Assembly: GCA_013360535.1 (NCBI GenBank)
Contig: JABWBL010000108.1
Coordinates: 1 to 8,934 of the forward strand
DNA length: 8,934 nucleotides
Reading direction: 5' to 3'
Source: Planctomycetaceae bacterium
Lineage (GTDB): Bacteria > Planctomycetota > UBA1135 > GCA-002686595
Shown piece after piece: positions 1-6,393 of the stretch. The number at the start of each line of letters is the position of its first letter. Position 1 is the stretch's first letter. Made by a program: the position numbers and the translations under genes. The notes under the pieces were generated by a model, which was not told the DNA's origin, ran no database searches, and saw only the letters and a list, made by a program, of their open reading frames with translations.

Positions 1-56
1 CACTGGACTGTCCGGCTTCGCGTCGGCTTCGCCTCGCGAACCGGGGCTTACCCCCT

Positions 57-91
57 CTCCGGGGACGCATTAAGCGTCCCCGGAGCTTTTT
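57..91 (+). terminator. Intrinsic terminator of an upstream gene
   Basis: CTCCGGGGACGC (57-68) pairs perfectly with GCGTCCCCGGAG (74-85), giving a 12-bp GC-rich stem with the five-base loop ATTAA. One C and then five T (87-91) follow. This is a textbook factor-independent terminator for a + strand transcript entering from the left. The opposite side has no T-run for the - strand, so it is one-directional. It is the only hairpin in the window with a real T-tract. Confidence 0.8.
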
Positions 92-128
92 CTGGCCGCA
101 GGAGAAGCAAGACAGCGGCCAGAAAAAG
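86..128. repeat. Perfect 14-bp inverted repeat abutting the terminator
   Basis: CTTTTTCTGGCCGC (86-99) is the exact reverse complement of GCGGCCAGAAAAAG (115-128), with a 15-base spacer (100-114). Its left arm starts directly after the terminator stem and contains that terminator's T-tract. A perfect 14-bp dyad is unlikely by chance in 8.9 kb. It could be an operator, the end structure of a small mobile palindromic element, or a relic of duplication. The sequence alone does not decide. Confidence 0.75.
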
Positions 129-240
129 ACAGGCTTTCCTTCCGCGACCCGCCGGCTGGCAAGTCGACGAACCTCTCGAACGCGATTGAGCTGACGTACG
201 TCCCGTGATTTTCGAGGGGGCCGCTGGCTCCCGCGACAGC

Positions 241-278
241 GATCCGGCCGGTCTTCCTCGCGGGGGGCCGGCCGGATC
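241..278. repeat. Long imperfect hairpin upstream of the 331 gene
   Basis: GATCCGGCCGG (241-251) pairs perfectly with CCGGCCGGATC (268-278). In RNA the stem can extend inward through 252-257 against 262-267, using G-C and G-U pairs, to a four-base loop, about 17 pairs in all. No T-run follows, so a classical terminator is unlikely. It lies about 50 bases before the next start codon and could act in DNA (protein site) or in RNA. Confidence 0.55.
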
Positions 279-318
279 TGTTGGGTGGTCGGATCGCACA
301 GCGGGTCGGCGCAGGGTG

Positions 319-324
319 TAGCTT
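319..324 (+). promoter_or_regulatory. Candidate -10 element of a leaderless transcript
   Basis: TAGCTT fits the loose TANNNT form of a -10 hexamer and ends six bases before the ATG at 331. No purine-rich ribosome site with normal spacing precedes the ATG; the G-run at 325-330 directly abuts it. I see no good -35. The call rests mainly on the same arrangement recurring before 1597, 6394 and 7605. Confidence 0.35.
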
Positions 325-330
325 GGGGGC

Positions 331-1536
331 ATGGGGCGGAGCGGCGTGTGGGTGGGGCTGTCGGTCGTGGTGGCGATCGTGGTGGGCTTTGGGGCGCAGA
401 AGGGGGAGAAGGCGGAAGCGAAGTGTCCCTACTGCCATGAGGATCCGGCGCTGATGAAGGCGGCGGGCGTGCTCACGCACGGGCCGCTCTCGATCGGCGA
501 CAAGGACAGTGCGGAGCTCGAGCGCACGCTGCCGGTGGCGCGCTGGCTGTTCCTCGAGACGGCGCACCTGCGCTGGGCGAGCGCGCTCGGCGATTCCGGC
601 ATCGACCAGAAGGATCGCGAGCGTGTCGAGGCGGAGCTCACTCGGCTGCGTGCGGTGTTGCCGGACGTGCCGACGAAGCCGAAGAAGCTCGATCCGTTCC
701 TGCGCCTGCACCTGCAGGCGATGAAGGGCGAGGAGTTCTACGCGCGCTTCCAGGCGCTGCTCGGCGTGAAGGATGCGGACTTTCCGGCGGAGCGCGACAT
801 CGAGGCGCCGTACATGGGCGCGGGCAAGTTCCTCGGCGAAAAGGACAAGTTCGAGGTCGTGCTGCACGTCTCGCGCGACAACCACCGCCGCTACACGACC
901 TCGTTCTCCGGCGTCGCCGTCAACGACTCGTTCCGCTGGCACTTCCCCGGCTTGCACAAGCTGCTCGTCAGCGTGCCCGTGGAGGACGCGGACCTGAAGG
1001 ACGACCGCGGGCTGTGGCCGCACGTCGTCCACAACCTGAGCCACACGTTCCTGTGCGCCTACAAGCACTTCTCCTACGACCCGCCGGTGTGGATCGACGA
1101 GGGGCTGGCGGAGGCGATGGAGAAGGAGATCGACCCGCAGTCGCGCACGACCGAAGGCGAGGAGGGCTCGCTGCGCGACACGCGTTTTCCGGCGGATTTC
1201 GGCGCGGCGGCGACCAAGCTCGTGCAGTCGGGCAAGGCGCCGCGCCTCGCGGAGCTGATGGGGGCCAAGGACTTCTCCGAGCTCGGCCAGAGCGGCTCCG
1301 TCGCCGCGTGGTCGATCACGCGTTTCCTGCTCGAGGCGCATCCCGAGAAGTACGCGCGCTTCCTGGCCGGCATCAAGGGCCAGCTCGACGCGAACGGCAC
1401 GCCGACGGGCGAGGACCTGCCGGGCCTGCAGCGCAAGCTCCTGCGCGAGCTGTGGGGCTGGAGTCCGGCGGAGCTCGACGAAGCCTGGCAGGCGTGGGTC
1501 AGGGCCGGTGGGCACGCGCCCACGGCGAAACGCTGA
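331..1536 (+). CDS. Secreted gluzincin-like protein with degenerate HExxH motif
   Basis: The protein has 401 residues. A hydrophobic segment at about residues 6-22 ending GFGA looks like a Sec signal peptide, so it probably acts outside the cytoplasm. Just after it lies CPYCH (C32, C35, H36), which matches the CXXCH haem-c consensus but could equally bind zinc or form a disulfide. The C-terminal half holds HNLSH (234-238), then 19 residues later E257 in WIDEGLAEAME. This is the H-x-x-x-H...E layout of gluzincin metallopeptidases (peptidase MA-like), with the three zinc ligands kept but the catalytic Glu after the first His replaced by N235. If the alignment is right, it is a zinc-binding pseudopeptidase or uses another catalytic residue. 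The rest is soluble, with no obvious repeats. The ATG follows a possible -10 at 319-324 and leaves the signal peptide complete. The next gene begins 60 bases later behind its own candidate promoter. Function unknown; the fold assignment is moderate. Confidence 0.8.
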   Translation: MGRSGVWVGLSVVVAIVVGFGAQKGEKAEAKCPYCHEDPALMKAAGVLTHGPLSIGDKDSAELERTLPVARWLFLETAHLRWASALGDSGIDQKDRERVEAELTRLRAVLPDVPTKPKKLDPFLRLHLQAMKGEEFYARFQALLGVKDADFPAERDIEAPYMGAGKFLGEKDKFEVVLHVSRDNHRRYTTSFSGVAVNDSFRWHFPGLHKLLVSVPVEDADLKDDRGLWPHVVHNLSHTFLCAYKHFSYDPPVWIDEGLAEAMEKEIDPQSRTTEGEEGSLRDTRFPADFGAAATKLVQSGKAPRLAELMGAKDFSELGQSGSVAAWSITRFLLEAHPEKYARFLAGIKGQLDANGTPTGEDLPGLQRKLLRELWGWSPAELDEAWQAWVRAGGHAPTAKR

Positions 1537-1556
1537 GGCCGGGGCCAAAGGGCGCA

Positions 1557-1586
1557 TTGGCGCATGGCGCGCGCGCTTGCGAGAAT
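1557..1586 (+). promoter_or_regulatory. Candidate promoter for the DUF983 gene
   Basis: TTGGCG (1557-1562, four of six matches to TTGACA) and GAGAAT (1581-1586, four of six to TATAAT) are 18 bases apart. Transcription would begin around 1593, only a few bases before the ATG at 1597, leaving almost no 5' leader. The site overlaps the upstream in-frame ATG at 1564, which argues against that ATG as the start. Confidence 0.4.
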
Positions 1587-1596
1587 CGCGCACCGC

Positions 1597-1983
1597 ATGC
1601 CGCTCGAACCCGACAAGCCGCTGTACTTCAAGCGCGCGCTGCGAAAGCGCTGTCCGCAGTGCGGCGAGGGCCGGTTGTTCCGCGGCTTCGCGCGCCTCCA
1701 CGAGTCCTGCTCGAGCTGTGCGCTGCGCTTTCGGCGCGAGAGCGGCTCGCAGACCGGCGCGATGTACTTCTGCGCGGCGGTGACCGAGATCTTCGCGGCG
1801 CTGCTCGCCGTCGGCATGTTCCTGCTCACCGACTGGAGCCTGCCGGTGGCGCTCACCGTCGGCACGCTGCTCGTGCTGGCCTTCAGCTACGTGTTCCTGC
1901 CAGTGTCGATGGCCTTCTGGACCGCCGTCGAGTATTCGACCGACGTCAGCAACGGCGAGAGCTGGGTCGAGCCGCGCGCCTGA
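1597..1983 (+). CDS. DUF983 family zinc-ribbon membrane protein
   Basis: This 128-residue protein begins with a cytosolic zinc-ribbon-like part, CPQCGEGRLFRGF (from C19) followed by CSSCALRF (from C38). The CxxC pairs are C19/C22 and C38/C41. The spacing and the GRLFxGF phrase are typical of the DUF983 family. Two hydrophobic helices follow, roughly residues 62-80 and 85-110, giving a small two-pass inner-membrane protein. DUF983 proteins are widespread in bacteria and their role is not known to me; metal binding is inferred from the cysteines. I prefer ATG 1597 to the in-frame ATG at 1564 because the family usually starts near MPLEPD-like sequence and a promoter-like pair overlaps 1564. No Shine-Dalgarno sequence is evident, so the message may be leaderless. 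The downstream neighbour converges on it with only ten bases between the stop codons. Confidence 0.85.
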   Translation: MPLEPDKPLYFKRALRKRCPQCGEGRLFRGFARLHESCSSCALRFRRESGSQTGAMYFCAAVTEIFAALLAVGMFLLTDWSLPVALTVGTLLVLAFSYVFLPVSMAFWTAVEYSTDVSNGESWVEPRA

Positions 1984-1993
1984 GCGCTCTCGG

Positions 1994-3325
1994 TCAGCGC
2001 GCCGCGCTCGCGAGCCGTTCGAGCGAAGCGCGCGCGCGCCACGCGAGCCACAGCGTCTGCGCGAGGTTGCCGAGCGAGAGCATCGCCGCCGCCGCCGCAA
2101 GTCCCGGCCAGTCGGTGAACTCCACCGCGAGCCACAGTCCGAGGGTCGTGAGCGCAAGCGACAGCACGACGGATTCCGTCACCGCGCGCGTGCGGCGCTC
2201 GCGCACGAGCGCACCCTGGTAGTAGCTCTGCAGCGCGTTCAGGGCCGGCAACGCGAGCGCGAAGGCCATCGACTGCGCACCGAGGCGCGCGAGCTCCGGC
2301 GAGAGGTGGCTCCAGCCCACGAACCACGCCTGCGAGAGCGGTGTCCACGCGATCAGCGCGAGCACGCCCGACGTCGCCAGTGCGGTGCGCCACGCGAAGC
2401 GCCGCAGCGCGAGCACCGCGCCGGGGAGCACGATCAGCGCCACGACGACCTCGTTGAACGCGAGCCCGATCGAGCGCGTCAGGAACACGATGCCGTGGTA
2501 GGCGGGCCAGGTCGCGAGCGACTCGAGCGGCTCGCTCATGCGCGACATCGCCGCCGCGCCGATCGGCTGGCCGATCAGCGTGACGAGCGGAGTGAGCGCG
2601 AGCGGCAGGTAGAAGCGCGCGAAGGCCGCGCCCGTCAATTCGGATTTCACCGCAGCCGGCCGCAGGCGCTCGCGCAGGATCGGCTGCACGCGCAGGCCGA
2701 CGAACAGCGCCTCCGACATCACCCCCGCGGACACGGCGCAGGCTCCGACCGCGATGCCGCTCGCGCCACCCCACCACCAGCCCAGCCCGAGGACGCCCAG
2801 GTTCGCCGCGAGCCGGATCAGCGTGCCGACCGACACCGCGCCCGAGGCCTCGAAGCGGATCAGCACGCCCTGCTGGAAGCGGCGGTAGGCGATCGACCAG
2901 GTCCACGGCAGCATCAACTGGAACCCGGTGCGCCCCGGCTCGATCACGGCCTCCGGCGCGCCGATGATGTCGCGTGCCAACAGGTCGAACAGCGGCGTGA
3001 AGGCCACCAGGGCGTGCAGGGCCGTCAGGGCCGCGCCCGCGACCACCATGAAACGTCGCACTCGTGCGTAGCTCGGCCAATCCGCGCACAGCGCCGTCGA
3101 AGCCGCGAGCAACATGATGATCGGCGACTCGATCGCCAGCGCGATCGGGAAGACGAGCGCTCCCCAGGCGCCGAGGTTCGGCTCCGGATCGGGCATGCGC
3201 GCGACGAACGCCGTGAAGAGCGGCAGCTCGGCACCCATCAGGAGCCAGCTCGCGGCGAGTGGCCACCACAGGCGCAGGATGCGGCGCGCGTCGAGCGGCT
3301 CGGTCGGTTGGGGGAGGCTGGACAA
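1994..3325 (-). CDS. ANKH-like multipass transporter (MOP superfamily)
   Basis: The protein has 443 residues with about ten to twelve hydrophobic segments from residue 16 to the C-terminus and short polar loops, so it is a polytopic inner-membrane protein. Phrases such as [12 protein letters not shown] (65-76), [13 protein letters not shown] (146-158) and [15 protein letters not shown] (284-298) resemble the ANKH (progressive ankylosis) family, related to MATE and other MOP-superfamily flippases. Animal ANKH is linked to export of pyrophosphate, citrate or nucleotides; the bacterial substrate is unknown. The start is TTG (3325-3323). It is preferred because the next in-frame Met, residue 30, would cut the first membrane helix. 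There is no clear ribosome site. The AT-rich tract at 3346-3354 could supply a -10 region. It is divergent from fdxA and convergent with DUF983, so it probably forms its own transcription unit. Confidence 0.75.
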   Translation of the reverse strand: MSSLPQPTEPLDARRILRLWWPLAASWLLMGAELPLFTAFVARMPDPEPNLGAWGALVFPIALAIESPIIMLLAASTALCADWPSYARVRRFMVVAGAALTALHALVAFTPLFDLLARDIIGAPEAVIEPGRTGFQLMLPWTWSIAYRRFQQGVLIRFEASGAVSVGTLIRLAANLGVLGLGWWWGGASGIAVGACAVSAGVMSEALFVGLRVQPILRERLRPAAVKSELTGAAFARFYLPLALTPLVTLIGQPIGAAAMSRMSEPLESLATWPAYHGIVFLTRSIGLAFNEVVVALIVLPGAVLALRRFAWRTALATSGVLALIAWTPLSQAWFVGWSHLSPELARLGAQSMAFALALPALNALQSYYQGALVRERRTRAVTESVVLSLALTTLGLWLAVEFTDWPGLAAAAAMLSLGNLAQTLWLAWRARASLERLASAAR

Positions 3326-3330
3326 GGTGG

Positions 3331-3354
3331 GCGCGCGCGCGGGCGAAAAAATTT
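3331..3354. promoter_or_regulatory. (GC)n plus A-tract between divergent genes
   Basis: GCGCGCGCGC (3331-3340) is followed by AAAAAATTT (3346-3354), in the 103-bp gap between the divergent ANKH-like gene and fdxA. The A-tract is the most AT-rich spot in this part of the window. It is a plausible melting or bending element for both promoters: -10 region for the - strand gene, UP-like element for fdxA. The alternating GC run could adopt Z-DNA under negative supercoiling. The function is inferred. Confidence 0.35.
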
Positions 3355-3369
3355 GGCGCCCCGCAGGTC

Positions 3370-3397
3370 TTTACCGCGGCGCGGGTTTGTGGACAAT
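3370..3397 (+). promoter_or_regulatory. Candidate promoter of fdxA
   Basis: TTTACC (3370-3375, four of six to the -35 consensus) and GACAAT (3392-3397, four of six to the -10 consensus) are separated by 16 bases. The predicted start near 3404 gives a leader of about 25 bases that contains a ribosome site. Compared with the leaderless-looking starts elsewhere in the window, this is a conventional arrangement. Confidence 0.45.
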
Positions 3398-3412
3398 CCT
3401 CGCCTTCACTCG

Positions 3413-3418
3413 AAAGGA
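3413..3418 (+). promoter_or_regulatory. Ribosome binding site of fdxA
   Basis: AAAGGA sits ten bases before the ATG at 3429, inside the short predicted leader. It supports that ATG over open sequence further upstream in the same frame. Confidence 0.6.
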
Positions 3419-3428
3419 CAAGAGCCCC

Positions 3429-3767
<339 letters not shown>

Positions 3768-3813
3768 GTCCCGCGCGCGGCTCCGGTCGGTTCGCCGGCT
3801 CGAGTCGCCTCGC

Positions 3814-3825
3814 CGTGGATCCACG
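3814..3825. repeat. 12-bp perfect palindrome after fdxA
   Basis: CGTGGATCCACG is a perfect palindrome between fdxA and the protease gene, about 46 bases past the ferredoxin stop. It may be a protein-binding site or part of a larger terminator-like structure with the hairpin just downstream. Such palindromes also arise by chance in GC-rich DNA. Confidence 0.4.
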
Positions 3826-3831
3826 TGGCGC

Positions 3832-3862
3832 AAGCCCGTTCCGTTGCAAGCGGAGCGGGCTT
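3832..3862 (+). terminator. Possible fdxA terminator hairpin, weak T-tract
   Basis: AAGCCCGTTCCG (3832-3843) pairs with CGGAGCGGGCTT (3851-3862), a 12-pair stem with one G-U and a seven-base loop. Flanking GCGC on both sides can extend it. Only GTTTC follows a few bases later, so the T-tract is poor. It lies about 65 bases after the fdxA stop and is the best terminator candidate in the gap 3768-3987. Besides the palindrome at 3814-3825 and the protease ribosome site, I see nothing else there. Confidence 0.5.
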
Positions 3863-3974
3863 CGCGCGTTTCGTGGGGAGCGCGACCGGCACGCTCTGGC
3901 GGCTGGGCGAGCATCCGCTACGCTCGACTCCAGTCGGTTCACGCCGTCTCCGGTTCCTCTCGCTCCCTCCGGTT

Positions 3975-3978
3975 GGAG
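3975..3978 (+). promoter_or_regulatory. Ribosome binding site fixing the protease TTG start
   Basis: GGAG ends nine bases before TTG 3988. This favours that start over the in-frame TTG at 3844, which would add 48 low-complexity, Arg/Ser-rich residues ahead of the signal peptide and which lies in the loop of the preceding hairpin. Confidence 0.5.
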
Positions 3979-3987
3979 ATTCGCACC

Positions 3988-6318
3988 TTGCTGCTTCGCC
4001 TGCCCACGCAGATCGCCCTCGCGGCTTCGCTCCTCGCCCCCGCGCTCCTCGCGCAGGACCCGCTGCACAGCCTGCGCCTCGACCTCGCGCTCGACAGCGG
4101 TCCGGTCTCCAACGAAGGCACCCGGCCGCAGGTGCTGGTGTCGCTGCCGGTTTCCGTCGAGGGAGCCGCGTGGCTGCGCCTCGAGTTCGCCGCGGTCGAG
4201 CTTTCCGGTTCCGCCTTCGAGGGCACGGGCTCGATCCTGCGCATCACGTCGCTGCTCGACGGCGCCGTGCAGGAGCTCGACGCGGTCGAACTCGCGCAGT
4301 GGCGCAACACGTCGGCCTACTTCAACGGCGGAGACGTGCTGGTCGAGATCGTGGCGCGCCCGGGAACGGGCACCAACCGCGTCGTGCTCGCCGCGGTCCA
4401 CACCGACCTCTCCGGCGCGCCAGAGTCGATCTGCGGCCCGACCGACGACCGCGTGCTGTCGAGCGACAACCGCGCGGGCCGGCTCGTGCCGGTCGGCTGC
4501 ACCGGCTGGATCATCGACGACTGCAACTCGTGCATGCTCACCGCCGGCCACTGCACAGGAACGAGCCTGCAGACGCTGCAGTTCAACGTGCCGCTCTCGA
4601 CCGGTTCGGGCGCGCTGCAGCATCCGCCGCCGGAACACCAGTACGCGATCGACACCGCCAACGTGCAGACCAACGGCGGGCAAGGTGTCGGCAACGACTG
4701 GGGCTATTTCGGCGTGTTCCCCAACTCCAACACGGGGCTGACGCCTTTCCAGGCCTACGGCGCGCGCTTCACGCTCGTCGCGCCGCCGACCTTCAACGCG
4801 GCGCACGACATCCGCATCACCGGGTACGGCACGCGCAGCTCGCCGGCGCAGTGGAATCAGGTGCAGGAGACGCACACCGGGCCGTGGGCGCAGTTCTCCG
4901 CGACCACCTTGCGCTACACCGCCGACACGACCGGCGGCAACAGCGGCTCGCCCGTGATCCACGAGCCGACGGGCAACGCGATCGGCATCCACACGCACGG
5001 CGGCTGCACGTCGACGGGCGGTTCGAACGCGGGCACCGCCTCGATCCACGCGGGCCTGCAGGCCGCGCTCGCGGCTCCGGCGGGCGTGTGCGCGAGCGGC
5101 TTCACGGTCGTCGGCACGCTGCCGAGCTCGATGGCGGTCGGCGTTCCTGCGCAGGTGCAGATCCAGGCGACGGGGAGCATCGTCGCGGGCTCGCCGACGC
5201 TGCACTACCGCTACGGCGGTGGCGCGTTCACTGCGGTGGCGATGACGGCCGGCGCGAATTCGCTCTACTCCGGCACGCTGCCCGCGCCGCAGTGTGGCGA
5301 CCTGCCGCAGTACTACATCAGCGCGCAGTCGGTGAGCTGCGGAGCGGTGACGAATCCGCCGGGTGCGCCGGCGAACTTCCACACGGCGACGGTCTCGGGC
5401 GGCGTCGAGGCGCTGGTGCGCTCGGAGAGCTTCGAGGTCGACACGGGTTGGACGACGTCGTTCAGCGGAGCGACGGCGGGCCTGTGGGAGCGTGGTGTGC
5501 CGGTCAACGATCCCAGCTGGGCCTACGATCCGGCGACGGACGGCGATGGCTCGGGTTCGTGCTGGCTGACGCAGAATGCACTCGGCAACACCGACGTCGA
5601 CAACGGCTCGGTGACGCTGCTCTCGCCGGCGCTCGACCTCTCGGGCGGCAACGTCGCGTTCCGTTACGCGTACTACCTGAACCTGACGGTGGCGGACGGG
5701 ACCGACCGGTTGCTCGTGGAAGCGAGCACCAACGGCACGAGCGGCCCGTGGACCGTCGTGGCGACGCACACCACGAGCTCGAGCGCGTGGGTCTCGCACG
5801 AGATCACGGCCGCGAGCCTCGCCGCCGCAGGCGTGGTGCCGGGTGCGGCGACGCGCCTGCGCTTCACCGCCAACGACTCGGGCACGCAGTCGATCGTCGA
5901 GGCCGGACTGGACGCTTTCCGCGTCGTGCGCACGGGCTGCGACTGGGTCGTGCGCTACTGCCAGAGCGGCGCGCTGGGCTCGGTGCTGACGGCGACGGGC
6001 TCGACGAGCCTCGCCGCCAACAACTTCGCCCTGCACGCGAGCCAGATCCCGCCGCAGAAGTCGGGCCTGTTCTTCTACTCGCGCGCGCGCGCCTCGACGC
6101 CGTTCGGCAACGGCACGCGCTGCGTCGGTACACCGGCGGCGCGCCTGCCGCTGGTCCAGTCGGGTGCGGGCACGACGCTCGACCTCGCGCTGAACTTCAA
6201 TGCGCTGCCGTCCGCCGGGGCGATCGTGGCGGGGGACCTGTGGAACTTCCAGTGCTGGTTCCGCGACGGCGCCCTGTACGACCTTTCCGATGCGCTGCAG
6301 GTGATTTTCGTGCCCTGA
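3988..6318 (+). CDS. Secreted V8/trypsin-like serine protease, multidomain
   Basis: The protein has 776 residues from TTG 3988. Residues 1-22 form a signal peptide ending ALLA before QDP, so it is exported. Residues of about 23-140 may be a propeptide or beta-rich domain. The chymotrypsin-fold domain (about 149-370) carries the triad as H188 in LTAGHC, D237 in GNDWGYF and S319 in GGNSGSPV. The GNSGSP form recalls glutamyl-endopeptidase (V8-like) enzymes rather than GDSGGP trypsins. C179, C182 and C189 cluster around the His. A fibronectin-III-like segment follows (about 372-468), then a jelly-roll/MAM-like domain (about 479-651) opening SESFEVDTGW. The last 125 residues (652-776) contain YC, PFGNGTRCVG and WNFQCWFRD, with cysteines 658, 712 and 756. 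This resembles a C-terminal module I recall on many secreted planctomycete proteins, of unknown role. The likely role is extracellular protein degradation or processing; the substrate is unknown. The gene stands alone between two hairpins. Confidence 0.88.
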   Translation: MLLRLPTQIALAASLLAPALLAQDPLHSLRLDLALDSGPVSNEGTRPQVLVSLPVSVEGAAWLRLEFAAVELSGSAFEGTGSILRITSLLDGAVQELDAVELAQWRNTSAYFNGGDVLVEIVARPGTGTNRVVLAAVHTDLSGAPESICGPTDDRVLSSDNRAGRLVPVGCTGWIIDDCNSCMLTAGHCTGTSLQTLQFNVPLSTGSGALQHPPPEHQYAIDTANVQTNGGQGVGNDWGYFGVFPNSNTGLTPFQAYGARFTLVAPPTFNAAHDIRITGYGTRSSPAQWNQVQETHTGPWAQFSATTLRYTADTTGGNSGSPVIHEPTGNAIGIHTHGGCTSTGGSNAGTASIHAGLQAALAAPAGVCASGFTVVGTLPSSMAVGVPAQVQIQATGSIVAGSPTLHYRYGGGAFTAVAMTAGANSLYSGTLPAPQCGDLPQYYISAQSVSCGAVTNPPGAPANFHTATVSGGVEALVRSESFEVDTGWTTSFSGATAGLWERGVPVNDPSWAYDPATDGDGSGSCWLTQNALGNTDVDNGSVTLLSPALDLSGGNVAFRYAYYLNLTVADGTDRLLVEASTNGTSGPWTVVATHTTSSSAWVSHEITAASLAAAGVVPGAATRLRFTANDSGTQSIVEAGLDAFRVVRTGCDWVVRYCQSGALGSVLTATGSTSLAANNFALHASQIPPQKSGLFFYSRARASTPFGNGTRCVGTPAARLPLVQSGAGTTLDLALNFNALPSAGAIVAGDLWNFQCWFRDGALYDLSDALQVIFVP

Positions 6319-6337
6319 GGACGTCGTGGATGGCTCG

Positions 6338-6373
6338 CCGGGCCGTCGGAGGGCTTCTCCTCCGGCGGCCCGG
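6338..6373 (+). terminator. Strong hairpin after the protease, no T-tract
   Basis: CCGGGCCGTCGGAGG (6338-6352) pairs with CCTCCGGCGGCCCGG (6359-6373), a 15-pair stem with one G-U and a six-base loop. It starts 20 bases after the protease stop. It has no T-run, so termination would need another factor or a hairpin-only mechanism. It lies where the -35 region of the next gene is expected and ends in the in-frame GTG at 6373, which argues against that codon as a start. Confidence 0.6.
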
Positions 6374-6378
6374 TGTGC

Positions 6379-6384
6379 TTGAAT
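6379..6384 (+). promoter_or_regulatory. Candidate -10 element before the 6394 gene
   Basis: TTGAAT matches four of six bases of the -10 consensus and ends nine bases before ATG 6394. There is no Shine-Dalgarno sequence in between, so the transcript may be leaderless or nearly so. No convincing -35 is seen; its place is taken by the hairpin at 6338-6373. Confidence 0.35.
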
Positions 6385-6393
6385 GCGCGGCTC

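Larger units (their letters stand above)
1..330. other. Gene-poor, inverted-repeat-rich region
   Basis: No convincing gene is seen here. All three + strand frames are open at the left edge and close at 71-73 (TAA), 187-189 (TGA) and 192-194 (TGA), so an upstream gene could end here, but none gives a recognisable protein. The stretch contains an intrinsic terminator (57-91), a perfect 14-bp inverted repeat (86-128), a 10-bp palindrome GACGTACGTC (193-202) and a long imperfect hairpin (241-278). A weaker pair, TTCGCG/CGCGAA, lies at 17-40. This density of dyad symmetry next to a terminator suggests a structured intergenic element, possibly a dispersed repeat. The right end must also hold the promoter of the gene starting at 331. 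Confidence 0.6.

Noticed and set aside
1..189. Tail of an upstream gene in + strand frame 1 (stop at 187-189)
   Set aside because: The frame runs through both the terminator and the 14-bp inverted repeat and gives a low-complexity basic peptide. A gene would be expected to end before the terminator.
48..332. Open frame of 94 codons on the - strand across the repeat-rich region
   Set aside because: It is Arg/Pro/Ser-rich, lies antisense over the terminator and the promoter of the 331 gene, and shows no domain. It could be reconsidered if this block proves to be a repeated element with a conserved frame.
70..2157. Long - strand open frame opposite the 331 and DUF983 genes
   Set aside because: Its composition is that of a GC-driven shadow (Arg, Ala, Glu), and it crosses two genes with recognisable features.
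3114..3428. N-terminal extension of the ferredoxin
   Set aside because: The extension overlaps the divergent transporter gene. The ferredoxin family starts at MTYVV-like sequence, and a ribosome site fixes ATG 3429.
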